Shown here piece by piece: positions 19,083-27,211 of a stretch of 57,531 bases of DNA. Under the pieces are notes generated by a model. That model ran no database searches. It had not been told where the DNA came from and saw nothing but the letters and a program-made list of their open reading frames with translations. Both the position numbers and the translations under genes were made by a program. The stretch's first letter is position 1; each line of letters starts with the position of its first letter. Source of the stretch: MAG-120531 sp963934855 (GTDB taxonomy: Bacteria > Bacteroidota > Bacteroidia > Flavobacteriales > Flavobacteriaceae); contig CAWWAC010000009.1 of the NCBI GenBank assembly GCA_963934855.1, forward strand, positions 1 through 57,531, written 5' to 3'.

Positions 19083-19388
19083 ATGAGCCAAAAAATTAGA
19101 ATTAAACTTAAATCATATGATTTTAACTTGGTAGACAAGTCTGCAGAGAAAATCGTAAAGACGGTAAAGTCTACAGGTGCAGTAGTAACTGGTCCTATTC
19201 CCTTGCCAACACATAAGAAGATATTCACAGTATTGCGTAGCCCGCACGTGAACAAGAAATCTAGAGAGCAATTTCAATTGAGCTCATATAAAAGATTACT
19301 TGACATTTACTCTTCTTCTTCAAAAACCATTGACGCACTCATGAAATTAGAGTTGCCATCTGGAGTAGAAGTTGAAATAAAGGTTTGA
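19083..19388 (+). CDS. rpsJ: 30S ribosomal protein S10
   Basis: S10 (101 aa) is part of the 30S head and the partner of NusB in antitermination of rRNA transcription. The start SQKIRIKLKSYDFNLVDKSAEKIV and the RSPHVNKKSREQF stretch are characteristic. It joins the str part of the cluster to the S10 part; a 170-base structured gap follows before rplC, by far the longest in the cluster. Confidence 0.99.
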   Translation: MSQKIRIKLKSYDFNLVDKSAEKIVKTVKSTGAVVTGPIPLPTHKKIFTVLRSPHVNKKSREQFQLSSYKRLLDIYSSSSKTIDALMKLELPSGVEVEIKV

Positions 19389-19558
19389 TCTTAGGCCTTG
19401 CGGCTTAATACCATTGAGCAGCTAGCTGCTCATTACTTGTCCCGAGCTTTGTGCAAGGGAAAAACGGAAAAAAATAATCAGGGTTGAATTATTTTTTGAC
19501 CCTGTTTTTTTAGGGATGCGTCCCAAATAAATTAAATATAAATTAAATACTAATTATT
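19389..19558 (+). promoter_or_regulatory. Structured rpsJ-rplC intergenic region, candidate ribosomal-protein leader or attenuator
   Basis: Several folds are visible. An 18-base perfect palindrome is at 19415-19432. An A/U stem pairs AAAAAATAAT with ATTATTTTTT (about 19469-19496) and holds CAGGGT (19479-19484) in its loop region. ACCCTG (19499-19504) follows, then seven T. CAGGGT can pair with ACCCTG to give a terminator-like hairpin with a T tail, or a pseudoknot with the A/U stem. A small GGGA/TCCC hairpin is at 19513-19524. Placement just before rplC-rplD (L4 is a classic autoregulator) suggests feedback control; this is inference. Confidence 0.5.
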
Positions 19559-20176
19559 ATGTCTGGGTTAATAGGAAGAAAGATTGGCATGACCAGTATT
19601 TTTGACGAGAATGGAAAGAATATTCCATGTACCGTTATAGAAACTGGACCATGTACGGTTACCCAAGTCAGAACCGAAGAGGTAGACGGGTACAGTGCCC
19701 TTCAACTCGGTTTCGATGACAAGGCAGAGAAGCACGTAAATAAAGCGACCGCTGGTCACTTTAAAAAAGCGGGTGTTTCTGCCAAGAGAAAAGTCGTTGA
19801 ATTCCGAAATTTTGAAGGAGATTACAAATTAGGAGACATCATTGGTGTAGCCCTATTTGCAGAAGGTGAGTTTGTAGATATTGCAGCAAATTCTAAAGGT
19901 AAAGGATTTCAAGGAGTTGTTAAGAGACACAATTTTGCAGGTGTTGGACAAGCTACTCACGGACAACACAACAGGCTAAGAGCTCCAGGATCTATCGGTG
20001 CTGCTTCCTACCCAGCAAGGGTATTCAAGGGCATGAAAATGGCTGGAAGAATGGGTGGTGTCAGAGTATCTGCTTTAAACCTTAGAATTTTAAAAGTTGT
20101 TCCAGAGAAAAACCTTTTAGTAGTAAAAGGATGTGTACCTGGTCATAAGAACGCTTACGTAACTATTGAGAAGTAA
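19559..20176 (+). CDS. rplC: 50S ribosomal protein L3
   Basis: L3 (205 aa) binds 23S rRNA near the peptidyl transferase centre and is one of two assembly initiators. It begins MSGLIGRKIGMTSIFDENG and contains the long-loop motif KGKGFQGVVKRHNFAGVGQATHGQ. Its stop overlaps the rplD start by one base (TAATG), so the two should be translationally coupled. Confidence 0.99.
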   Translation: MSGLIGRKIGMTSIFDENGKNIPCTVIETGPCTVTQVRTEEVDGYSALQLGFDDKAEKHVNKATAGHFKKAGVSAKRKVVEFRNFEGDYKLGDIIGVALFAEGEFVDIAANSKGKGFQGVVKRHNFAGVGQATHGQHNRLRAPGSIGAASYPARVFKGMKMAGRMGGVRVSALNLRILKVVPEKNLLVVKGCVPGHKNAYVTIEK

Positions 20177-20805
20177 TGAAAGTAGCAGTTTTAGATAGTA
20201 AAGGAAAAGAAACAGGGAGAAAGGCAGACCTTTCTGATGCTGTTTTTGCAATAGACCCAAACAATCACGCTATTTATTTAGATGTAAAGCAGTACTTAGC
20301 GCACCAGCGTCAAGGAACACACAAGTCTAAAGAACGTGCAGAAATATCAGGTAGTACGCGTAAGATTAAGAAACAAAAAGGTACTGGTACCGCTCGTGCA
20401 GGAAGTATAAAATCTCCTGTATTTAGAGGTGGTGGTCGTATTTTTGGCCCTAGACCAAAAGACTATACTCAAAAGCTTAATAAAAATGTAAAGCGTTTGG
20501 CTAGAAAGTCTGCTTTGTCTTTAAAGGCCAGTGAGCAATCTATCATTGTTTTAGAAGACTTTAATTTAGAGTCACCAAAAACTAAGGATTTCTTACAAGT
20601 ATTGAAATCATTAGGGATTGATAACAAAAAGTCTTTAGTTGTGTTGGGTGATTCAAATAATAATGTATATTTGTCGTCACGTAATTTAACCCAAACTGAT
20701 GTTGTAACTAACTCAGAATTAAGCACTTACAAGATTCTTAATGCAGGAAGTATTGTATTGCTTGAGGGTTCTATAGCGGGAATTGAATTAAATTTAACAA
20801 AATAG
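20176..20805 (+). CDS. rplD: 50S ribosomal protein L4
   Basis: L4 (209 aa) lines the peptide exit tunnel with its long loop; in Proteobacteria it also controls its own operon through the S10 leader. The tunnel loop region KKQKGTGTARAGSIKSPVFRGGG is intact, as is the globular start (MKVAVLDSKGKETGR). If L4 regulates here, the folded gap before rplC is the natural target. Confidence 0.99.
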   Translation: MKVAVLDSKGKETGRKADLSDAVFAIDPNNHAIYLDVKQYLAHQRQGTHKSKERAEISGSTRKIKKQKGTGTARAGSIKSPVFRGGGRIFGPRPKDYTQKLNKNVKRLARKSALSLKASEQSIIVLEDFNLESPKTKDFLQVLKSLGIDNKKSLVVLGDSNNNVYLSSRNLTQTDVVTNSELSTYKILNAGSIVLLEGSIAGIELNLTK

Positions 20806-20812
20806 AGGAACT

Positions 20813-21103
20813 ATGAGTGTATTGATAAAACCAATCATTACGGAAAAAATGACAGCAGACAGTGAGTTGTACAACCGCTATGGCTTCATCGTAGATCCTA
20901 ATGCCAATAAGATACAAATTAAAGAAGCTGTTGAAGCTTCTTACGGTGTCTCTGTGAATGCAGTGCGCACCATGAACTATGGTCCTTCAAGAAAATCACG
21001 TTATACAAAAACAGGCGTGCAGCATGGTAAGACATCTGCTTATAAAAAAGCCATTGTTGATGTTAAAAGCGGAGATATCATTGATTTTTACAGTAATCTA
21101 TAA
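20813..21103 (+). CDS. rplW: 50S ribosomal protein L23
   Basis: L23 (96 aa) sits at the tunnel exit and docks SRP and trigger factor. It begins SVLIKPIITEKMTADSE and has the usual IQIKEAVEASYGVSVNAVRTM core. It follows rplD by 7 bases and precedes rplB by 9. Confidence 0.98.
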   Translation: MSVLIKPIITEKMTADSELYNRYGFIVDPNANKIQIKEAVEASYGVSVNAVRTMNYGPSRKSRYTKTGVQHGKTSAYKKAIVDVKSGDIIDFYSNL

Positions 21104-21112
21104 AGACAAAAA

Positions 21113-21937
21113 ATGTCAGTTAGAAAATTAAAACCAATCACCCCAGGGCAGCGTTTTAGAGTAGTTAACGGTTTTGACGCCATTACTACTGATAAGCCGG
21201 AAAAAAGCTTGCTTAGTCCGATAAAAAGAACTGGGGGTAGAAACAGTCAAGGAAAAATGACCATTCGTCAAAAAGGTGGAGGTCACAAAAGAAGGTATCG
21301 TTTAATGGATTTCAAACGTGATAAGTCAGATGTGACTTCTACGGTGACCTCTATACAGTACGATCCAAACAGAACTGCATTTATTGCACTATTGACCTAT
21401 GCAGATGGGGAAAAGAGATATGTGATTGCTCAAAACGGTTTGGCCGTTGGACAGACTATTTCAGTAGGTGCAGAGGTAGCTCCAGAGATTGGTAATGCTT
21501 TGCCTTTGCACGCTATACCATTAGGTACTATTATTTCTTGTATTGAATTACGTCCTGGACAAGGAGCCGTAATGGCAAGAAGTGCTGGAACCTTTGCCCA
21601 ACTTATGGCAAAAGACGGAAAGTTTGTGACGGTTAAAATGCCTTCAGGTGAAACACGTTTAATTCTTTCAGCTTGTATGGCCACTATTGGTGCTGTATCT
21701 AACTCTGATCATCAATTGTTAGTATCTGGTAAAGCAGGTAGAAGCAGATGGTTGGGTAGAAGACCACGAGTGAGACCAGTAGCTATGAACCCAGTAGATC
21801 ACCCAATGGGTGGTGGTGAAGGAAGATCTTCCGGAGGTCACCCAAGATCTAGAAAGGGAATTCCAGCTAAAGGATTTAGAACACGTTCTAAAACCAAGAG
21901 TACCAACAAGTATATTATAGAACGTAGAAAGAAATAA
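21113..21937 (+). CDS. rplB: 50S ribosomal protein L2
   Basis: L2 (274 aa) is needed for subunit joining and peptidyl transfer. The conserved C-terminal loop MNPVDHPMGGGEGRSSGGH, which carries the functionally important His, is intact, as is the RQKGGGHKRRYRLMDFKR region. Length is normal for bacteria. Confidence 0.99.
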   Translation: MSVRKLKPITPGQRFRVVNGFDAITTDKPEKSLLSPIKRTGGRNSQGKMTIRQKGGGHKRRYRLMDFKRDKSDVTSTVTSIQYDPNRTAFIALLTYADGEKRYVIAQNGLAVGQTISVGAEVAPEIGNALPLHAIPLGTIISCIELRPGQGAVMARSAGTFAQLMAKDGKFVTVKMPSGETRLILSACMATIGAVSNSDHQLLVSGKAGRSRWLGRRPRVRPVAMNPVDHPMGGGEGRSSGGHPRSRKGIPAKGFRTRSKTKSTNKYIIERRKK

Positions 21938-21950
21938 AAAGTAGATAGAC

Positions 21951-22229
21951 ATGGCACGTTCATTAAAAAAAGGACCTTTTGTTCACTACAGTTTAGAGAA
22001 AAAAGTCCAAGAGAATATCACATCAGGGAAATTGACAGTTTTAAAGACTTGGTCTAGAGCTTCAATGATTACCCCAGATTTTGTAGGTCAAACTATTGCA
22101 GTTCACAACGGGAAGCTTTTTGTTCCTGTATATGTTACTGAAAACATGGTGGGTCACAAATTAGGAGAATTTTCACCAACACGTTCCTTTAGAGGGCATG
22201 CAGGTGCTAAAAACAAAGGTAAAAAATAA
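21951..22229 (+). CDS. rpsS: 30S ribosomal protein S19
   Basis: S19 (92 aa) lies in the 30S head next to S13 and reaches the A-site side. Recognised from MARSLKKGPFVHYSLEKKV and the end GEFSPTRSFRGHAG. It is 3 bases before rplV. Confidence 0.99.
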   Translation: MARSLKKGPFVHYSLEKKVQENITSGKLTVLKTWSRASMITPDFVGQTIAVHNGKLFVPVYVTENMVGHKLGEFSPTRSFRGHAGAKNKGKK

Positions 22230-22232
22230 GCT

Positions 22233-22640
22233 ATGGGAGTTCGTAAAAGAAACATGGCTGATGCCATTAAAGAAGCAAAAAAACAAGTTGCTTTTGCTAA
22301 GTTGAACAACTGTCCAACTTCACCTAGAAAAATGCGTTTAGTTGCAGATCTAGTGAGAGGGAAACAAGTAGAGGCTGCTTTGGCAATCTTAAAGTTCAAC
22401 CAAAAGGAAGCTTCTGGTAAAATTGAAACACTATTGTTGTCTGCTATTGCAAACTGGCAAGCTAAGAACGAGGAAGCTAACATAGAAGACGCAGATCTTT
22501 TTGTTGCGGAAATTCGTGTAGATGGAGGAAGTATGTTAAAGAGACTTCGTCCTGCACCACAAGGAAGAGCACACAGAATAAGAAAACGCTCAAACCATGT
22601 AACATTGGTTTTAGGTGACAACAATAATATACAAAGCTAG
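22233..22640 (+). CDS. rplV: 50S ribosomal protein L22
   Basis: L22 (135 aa) has a beta-hairpin lining the exit tunnel and contributes to macrolide sensitivity. The core LNNCPTSPRKMRLVADLVRGK and the hairpin LKRLRPAPQGRAHRIRKRSNHV are present. I kept the first ATG (MGVRKRNMADAIKEAKK); an ATG at 22254 would give a start seven residues shorter. Confidence 0.97.
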   Translation: MGVRKRNMADAIKEAKKQVAFAKLNNCPTSPRKMRLVADLVRGKQVEAALAILKFNQKEASGKIETLLLSAIANWQAKNEEANIEDADLFVAEIRVDGGSMLKRLRPAPQGRAHRIRKRSNHVTLVLGDNNNIQS

Positions 22641-22650
22641 GATACGCACT

Positions 22651-23367
22651 ATGGGACAAAAAACAAATCCAATTGGGAATCGTCTAGGAATCATCAGAGG
22701 TTGGGAATCTAACTGGTACGGTGGTAATGATTACGGTGATAAACTTGCAGAAGATGATAAAATTAGAAAATACATTTTTGCTCGTTTGGCAAAAGCAAGT
22801 GTTTCTAGAGTAATCATAGAACGTACACTTAAATTAGTAACTATTACTGTTACTACTGCCAGACCTGGTATCATTATTGGTAAAGGTGGTCAAGAAGTAG
22901 ACAAGCTTAAAGAAGAGCTTAAGAAAATTACTGGTAAAGAAGTTCAAATTAACATCTTTGAGATCAAAAGGCCTGAAGTGGATGCTAATTTAGTAGCTGC
23001 TAGTATTTGCAGACAAATTGAAAGTAGAATTTCATACAGAAGAGCTATTAAAATGGCTATCGCTGCTGCTATGAGAATGAATGCTGAGGGAATTAAAGTT
23101 TTAATATCTGGACGTTTAAACGGTGCTGAAATGGCTCGTTCTGAGGGATATAAAGACGGCAGAATACCATTGTCTACTTTTAGAGCTGATATTGATTATG
23201 CATTGCAAGAAGCACATACTACCTATGGAAGATTGGGTATTAAAGTGTGGATTATGAAAGGTGAAGTCTATGGCAAGCGTGAATTATCTCCCTTAGTTGG
23301 TATGTCCATGGGTCAGCCAAAAGGAGGCAATCAAGAGGGACCAAAGAAACCACGTCGTAGAAAGTAA
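22651..23367 (+). CDS. rpsC: 30S ribosomal protein S3
   Basis: S3 (238 aa) is at the mRNA entry site and contributes to helicase activity there. It has the KH domain motif IIIGKGGQEVDKLKEEL and the C-terminal WIMKGEVYGKRE. The frame stays open upstream to 22615, but MGQKTNPIGNRLG at 22651 is the conserved start and leaves a 10-base gap after rplV. Confidence 0.98.
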   Translation: MGQKTNPIGNRLGIIRGWESNWYGGNDYGDKLAEDDKIRKYIFARLAKASVSRVIIERTLKLVTITVTTARPGIIIGKGGQEVDKLKEELKKITGKEVQINIFEIKRPEVDANLVAASICRQIESRISYRRAIKMAIAAAMRMNAEGIKVLISGRLNGAEMARSEGYKDGRIPLSTFRADIDYALQEAHTTYGRLGIKVWIMKGEVYGKRELSPLVGMSMGQPKGGNQEGPKKPRRRK

Positions 23368-23387
23368 TTATATAAAGAAACAGAATC

Positions 23388-23807
23388 ATGTTACAACCAA
23401 AAAGAACCAAATTTCGCAAAGCTCAGAAAGGGCGTATGAAAGGGATATCAGGTAGAGGCCACCAGCTTTCTAATGGTATGTTTGGTATAAAATCCTTGGA
23501 GACTAGTTTTATTACATCGCGTCAGATTGAAGCGGCGCGTATTGCGGCTACCAGGTATATGAAGAGAGAAGGTCAATTATGGATTAAGATATTTCCAGAC
23601 AAGCCTATTACTAAGAAGCCTCTAGAGGTACGTATGGGTAAAGGTAAAGGTGCTCCAGAGTATTTTGTTGCGGTGGTTCTTCCAGGTAGGATCATGTTCG
23701 AAATTGCTGGTGTGTCTTATGACATTGCAAAAGAGGCTTTGCGTCTTGCAGCTCAGAAATTACCGGTGAAAACCAAATTTATTGTTGCTAGAGATTATTC
23801 AGCATAA
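23388..23807 (+). CDS. rplP: 50S ribosomal protein L16
   Basis: L16 (139 aa) helps place A-site tRNA near the peptidyl transferase centre. It starts MLQPKRTKFRKAQKGRMKG and has RVRMGKGKGAPEYF-like sequence (EVRMGKGKGAPEYFVAVV). Length matches the family. Confidence 0.99.
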   Translation: MLQPKRTKFRKAQKGRMKGISGRGHQLSNGMFGIKSLETSFITSRQIEAARIAATRYMKREGQLWIKIFPDKPITKKPLEVRMGKGKGAPEYFVAVVLPGRIMFEIAGVSYDIAKEALRLAAQKLPVKTKFIVARDYSA

Positions 23808-23824
23808 TTTTTAATTTAGGAATC

Positions 23825-24016
23825 ATGAAACAATCAGAAATAAAAGAATTATCAGCTGAGGCACTTGTAGAACAACTAGCTGCATTTAAAAAGCAACATT
23901 CAGATTTAAAATTAGCACATTCTGTTACCCCTTTAGAGAATCCACTTTCTATTAGAAAAGTGAGAAGAACGGTGGCAAGATTGGCTACAGAGTTAACTAA
24001 AAGGGAAAACCAATAA
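23825..24016 (+). CDS. rpmC: 50S ribosomal protein L29
   Basis: L29 (63 aa) is a small two-helix protein at the tunnel exit beside L23. The end region NPLSIRKVRRTVARLATEL is diagnostic, corresponding to the usual NPxRIRxVRRxIARxxT pattern. Confidence 0.97.
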   Translation: MKQSEIKELSAEALVEQLAAFKKQHSDLKLAHSVTPLENPLSIRKVRRTVARLATELTKRENQ

Positions 24017-24029
24017 CAGGTTCTGCTTT

Positions 24030-24287
24030 ATGGAAAAAAGAAATTTAAGAAAAGAAAGAGTAGGCGTTGTTACCAGTAACAAAATGGAGAAATCCATTGT
24101 GGTTTCAGAAGTGAAACGTGTGAAGCACCCTATGTACGGAAAGTTCGTGTTAAAAACTAAGAAATATGTTGCGCACGACGAGACAAACAATTGTAACATT
24201 GGTGATACTGTAAAGATCATGGAGACACGTCCTTTAAGTAAGACCAAATGTTGGAGATTAGTGGAAATTTTAGAAAGAGCTAAATAA
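24030..24287 (+). CDS. rpsQ: 30S ribosomal protein S17
   Basis: S17 (85 aa) is an early-binding OB-fold protein of the 30S body. It begins RNLRKERVGVVTSNKMEKSIVV and contains VKHPMYGKFVLKTKKYVAHDE and METRPLSKTKCWRLVEI. One base separates it from rplN. Confidence 0.98.
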   Translation: MEKRNLRKERVGVVTSNKMEKSIVVSEVKRVKHPMYGKFVLKTKKYVAHDETNNCNIGDTVKIMETRPLSKTKCWRLVEILERAK

Positions 24288-24288
24288 T

Positions 24289-24657
24289 ATGTTACAGCAA
24301 GAATCCAGACTAAAAGTTGCAGATAATACCGGGGCAAAAGAAGTTTTGACCATTAGAGTACTTGGAGGTACTAAAAGAAGGTATGCGTCTGTAGGAGATA
24401 AAATTGTAGTTACAGTAAAAGATGCCACTCCTAATGGAAGCGTCAAAAAAGGTACTGTGTCTACTGCCGTTGTAGTTAGAACCAAAAAAGAGGTGAGAAG
24501 GCCAGATGGTTCTTACATCCGTTTTGACGATAACGCTTGTGTGCTTTTAAACCCAACAGGTGAAATGAAAGGTACACGTGTATTTGGTCCCGTAGCTAGA
24601 GAGCTTCGTGACAAACAATTCATGAAAATTGTTTCATTAGCTCCAGAGGTGCTTTAA
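24289..24657 (+). CDS. rplN: 50S ribosomal protein L14
   Basis: L14 (122 aa) forms part of the subunit bridge and is where the silencing factor RsfS binds. It starts MLQQESRLKVADNTGAKE and ends FMKIVSLAPEVL, both typical, with RPDGSYIRFDDNACVL in between. Confidence 0.99.
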   Translation: MLQQESRLKVADNTGAKEVLTIRVLGGTKRRYASVGDKIVVTVKDATPNGSVKKGTVSTAVVVRTKKEVRRPDGSYIRFDDNACVLLNPTGEMKGTRVFGPVARELRDKQFMKIVSLAPEVL

Positions 24658-24665
24658 TTTCCAAG

Positions 24666-24983
24666 ATGATGACAAAAGTTAAAATAAAAGTAGGAGATAC
24701 AGTGAAGGTAATTGCTGGGGACCATAAAGGGGACCAAGGAAAAATTGTCACTATCGATCTTCAGAAAAAAAGAGCCATAGTAGAAGGAACCAATTTGGTT
24801 TCTAAACACCAGAAGCCTAGCGCTCAAAATCCACAGGGGGGTATTGTTAAAAAAGAATCTCCTATTCATATATCTAATTTATCTTTGCTCGATCCAAAAT
24901 CTGGAGAAGCTACAAGAGTTGGTTATGAAGTTCGTGGAGAAAATAAAGTAAGGTTTTCTAAGAAATCTAATGAAGTAATTTAG
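24666..24983 (+). CDS. rplX: 50S ribosomal protein L24
   Basis: L24 (105 aa) is an assembly-initiator protein with a KOW motif (KVIAGDHKGDQGKIVTIDL). The start is a double ATG; translation could begin at 24666 or 24669. It is followed after 2 bases by rplE. Confidence 0.97.
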   Translation: MMTKVKIKVGDTVKVIAGDHKGDQGKIVTIDLQKKRAIVEGTNLVSKHQKPSAQNPQGGIVKKESPIHISNLSLLDPKSGEATRVGYEVRGENKVRFSKKSNEVI

Positions 24984-24985
24984 TT

Positions 24986-25537
24986 ATGGGATACATTCCA
25001 AGATTAAAACAAGAATATAAAGATCGCGTAATTAGTGCGTTAACTGAAGAATTTGGTTACAAGAATGTAATGCAAGTTCCTAAACTAGAGAAGATAGTAG
25101 TCTCTAGAGGTGTTGGTGCTGCAGTAGCAGACAAAAAACTTATTGACCATGCGGTTGATGAAATGACATTGATAACAGGACAACTTGCTGTTTCTACCAT
25201 CTCTAAGAAAGATGTTGCAAATTTTAAATTGCGTAAAGGAATGCCAATTGGTGCAAAAGTGACCTTAAGAGGGGAGCGTATGTACGAATTTTTAGATAGA
25301 TTGGTTACTGCTGCCCTACCACGTGTAAGAGATTTTCAAGGAATTAAAGCTACTGGTTTTGACGGCCGTGGTAATTATTCTTTAGGAATTACTGAGCAGA
25401 TTATATTTCCTGAAATCAATATTGATAAAATCAATAGAATAAACGGTATGGATATTACTTTTGTAACGTCTGCAGATACTGATCAAGAAGCAAAATCATT
25501 ATTAACTCAGTTAGGACTTCCCTTTAAAAAGAATTAG
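24986..25537 (+). CDS. rplE: 50S ribosomal protein L5
   Basis: L5 (183 aa) binds 5S rRNA and forms the central protuberance. Recognised from MGYIPRLKQEYKDRVI, the KVTLRGERMYEFLDRL stretch and FPEINIDKINRINGMDI near the end. Normal length. Confidence 0.99.
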   Translation: MGYIPRLKQEYKDRVISALTEEFGYKNVMQVPKLEKIVVSRGVGAAVADKKLIDHAVDEMTLITGQLAVSTISKKDVANFKLRKGMPIGAKVTLRGERMYEFLDRLVTAALPRVRDFQGIKATGFDGRGNYSLGITEQIIFPEINIDKINRINGMDITFVTSADTDQEAKSLLTQLGLPFKKN

Positions 25538-25538
25538 T

Positions 25539-25808
25539 ATGGCTAAAGAATCAATGAAGGCCCGCGAAGTAAAAAGAGCTAAGACGGTTGCCAAATACGC
25601 AGATAAAAGAAAAGCTTTAAAAGAAGCTGGTGATTATGCTGGATTACAGAAATTACCAAAAAACGCCTCTCCCGTTCGCATGCACAATCGTTGCAAACTT
25701 ACTGGTAGGCCAAAAGGGTATATGAGAACATTTGGTATTTCTAGAGTCACATTTAGAGAAATGGCCAATAATGGTCTTATTCCAGGAGTTAGAAAAGCTA
25801 GCTGGTAG
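25539..25808 (+). CDS. rpsN: 30S ribosomal protein S14 (zinc-free type)
   Basis: S14 (89 aa) is in the 30S head. It is the longer form without the paired CxxC zinc site; only one Cys remains, in NRCKLTGRPKGYMRTFGISR. It ends GLIPGVRKASW. A 68-base gap with a short hairpin separates it from rpsH. Confidence 0.98.
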   Translation: MAKESMKAREVKRAKTVAKYADKRKALKEAGDYAGLQKLPKNASPVRMHNRCKLTGRPKGYMRTFGISRVTFREMANNGLIPGVRKASW

Positions 25809-25834
25809 TCAAAAATTAATATTAATTGGTTTCA

Positions 25835-25856
25835 GGTTTAACATTTGTTAAAAACC
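25835..25856 (+). other. Small hairpin in the rpsN-rpsH gap
   Basis: TTTAACA (25837-25843) and TGTTAAA (25846-25852) are inverted copies separated by two T, and outer GG and CC can add pairs. It lies 20-40 bases before the rpsH ATG, where S8 feedback or mRNA processing could act. Function not shown. Confidence 0.35.
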
Positions 25857-25876
25857 GTTGCCGCAAATTTATAGTT

Positions 25877-26275
25877 ATGTATACAGATCCAATTTCGGAT
25901 TACCTTACAAGAATTAGAAATGCTAATAGTGCAGGTCACAGAGTAGTGAGCATTCCAGCATCTAATCTTAAAAAAGAAATTACTAAAATACTATTCGACC
26001 AAGGATACATTTTAAGTTACAAATTTGAGGAAGAAGGACCACAAGGTTCTATCAAAATAGCCCTTAAATACGATCCAGCCACTAAAGAGCCAGTGATCAA
26101 AAAAATTAGTCGTATCAGTAAACCAGGTTTGCGTAAGTACGCTGGTGCTACTGAGCTTCCTAGAGTTTTAAACGGTTTAGGTATTGCCATAGTTTCTACT
26201 TCACATGGAGTAATGACTAGCAAACAAGCTAGATTAGAAAAAGTAGGTGGCGAAGTGGTATGCTACGTTTATTAA
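25877..26275 (+). CDS. rpsH: 30S ribosomal protein S8
   Basis: S8 (132 aa) organises the central domain of 16S rRNA and in E. coli represses the spc operon. The conserved start MYTDPISDYLTRIRNAN is at 25877; an in-frame extension to 25826 adds residues unlike any S8 and was not used. It ends ARLEKVGGEVVCYVY, the family's usual C-terminus. Confidence 0.98.
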   Translation: MYTDPISDYLTRIRNANSAGHRVVSIPASNLKKEITKILFDQGYILSYKFEEEGPQGSIKIALKYDPATKEPVIKKISRISKPGLRKYAGATELPRVLNGLGIAIVSTSHGVMTSKQARLEKVGGEVVCYVY

Positions 26276-26294
26276 TATATAAAGAGCAAAAATA

Positions 26295-26837
26295 ATGTCT
26301 AGAATAGGTAATAATCCAGTAGTGATTCCTGAAGGTGTAACCGTAGAGGTTAAAGACAATATGCTTACTGTTAAAGGTAAGTTAGGGGAATTATCACAAG
26401 AATTTTCTGCTGTAAGTATCACAGTAGAAGAAGGACAAGTTTTAGTGACTAGACCCTCTGAGTCTAAAGAGCACAAAGCTAAACACGGTCTTTACAGATC
26501 TTTGGTTGCCAATATGGTGCTGGGGGTTTCTGTAGGTTGGACAAAAGAGTTAGAATTAGTGGGTGTTGGTTATAGAGCTACCAATCAAGGAAACAAATTA
26601 GATATAGCTTTAGGTTTTTCCCATAATATTGTTTTAAATGTAGCTCCAGAGGTAATAGTAGAAACTATTTCTGAAAAAGGAAAAAATCCAGTAATTAAGT
26701 TGTCTTCACATGACAAACAACTAGTGGGTCAGGTTGCTGCTAAAATTAGAGCATTCCGTAAGCCAGAACCTTACAAAGGAAAAGGAGTTAAATTCGTAGG
26801 AGAACAATTAAGAAGAAAAGCAGGTAAATCGGCTTAA
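26295..26837 (+). CDS. rplF: 50S ribosomal protein L6
   Basis: L6 (180 aa) lies near the factor-binding site next to the sarcin-ricin loop. It starts SRIGNNPVVIPEGV and has the C-terminal signature RKPEPYKGKGVKFVGEQLRRKAGK (about residues 152-175). Confidence 0.99.
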   Translation: MSRIGNNPVVIPEGVTVEVKDNMLTVKGKLGELSQEFSAVSITVEEGQVLVTRPSESKEHKAKHGLYRSLVANMVLGVSVGWTKELELVGVGYRATNQGNKLDIALGFSHNIVLNVAPEVIVETISEKGKNPVIKLSSHDKQLVGQVAAKIRAFRKPEPYKGKGVKFVGEQLRRKAGKSA

Positions 26838-26848
26838 TACATAGCATC

Positions 26849-27205
26849 ATGAGATTATCGAAGACTGAAAGAAAACTAAGAATTAGAAGAAGGATCCGTA
26901 AAGTATCTTCTGGTACAGCTAGCACGCCAAGATTGGCTGTTTTTAGAAGTAACAAAGAGATTTATGCACAGTTAATTGACGACGTTAACGGCGTTACTTT
27001 AGCAGCAGCCTCTTCCAGAGATAAAGGCCTTAGCCCTGCTAAAGGGACTAAAATAGAAATTGCAACCCTTGTTGGGAAAGCAATAGCAGAAAAAGCAAAA
27101 TCAATAAAAATTGAAGCAGTCGCTTTTGATAGAGGTGGTAATTTATATCACGGTAGAATCAAATCTTTGGCTGATGCCGCTAGAGAAGCAGGACTTAAAT
27201 TCTAA
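26849..27205 (+). CDS. rplR: 50S ribosomal protein L18
   Basis: L18 (118 aa) brings 5S rRNA into the large subunit with L5. Recognised from RKLRIRRRIRKVSSGTAS, RLAVFRSNKEIYAQLIDD and the end FDRGGNLYHGRIKSLADAAR. Basic N-terminus as usual. Confidence 0.99.
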   Translation: MRLSKTERKLRIRRRIRKVSSGTASTPRLAVFRSNKEIYAQLIDDVNGVTLAAASSRDKGLSPAKGTKIEIATLVGKAIAEKAKSIKIEAVAFDRGGNLYHGRIKSLADAAREAGLKF

Positions 27206-27211
27206 ATTATT

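Noticed and set aside
22154..22624. 156-codon minus-strand frame over rpsS and rplV
   Set aside because: A shadow of two certain ribosomal protein genes; no independent protein features.
22615..22650. Longer N-terminus for rpsC
   Set aside because: It would overlap rplV and precede the conserved MGQKTNP start.
25826..25876. Longer N-terminus for rpsH
   Set aside because: The extension is unlike any S8 and covers the intergenic hairpin; MYTDPISDYL is conserved.
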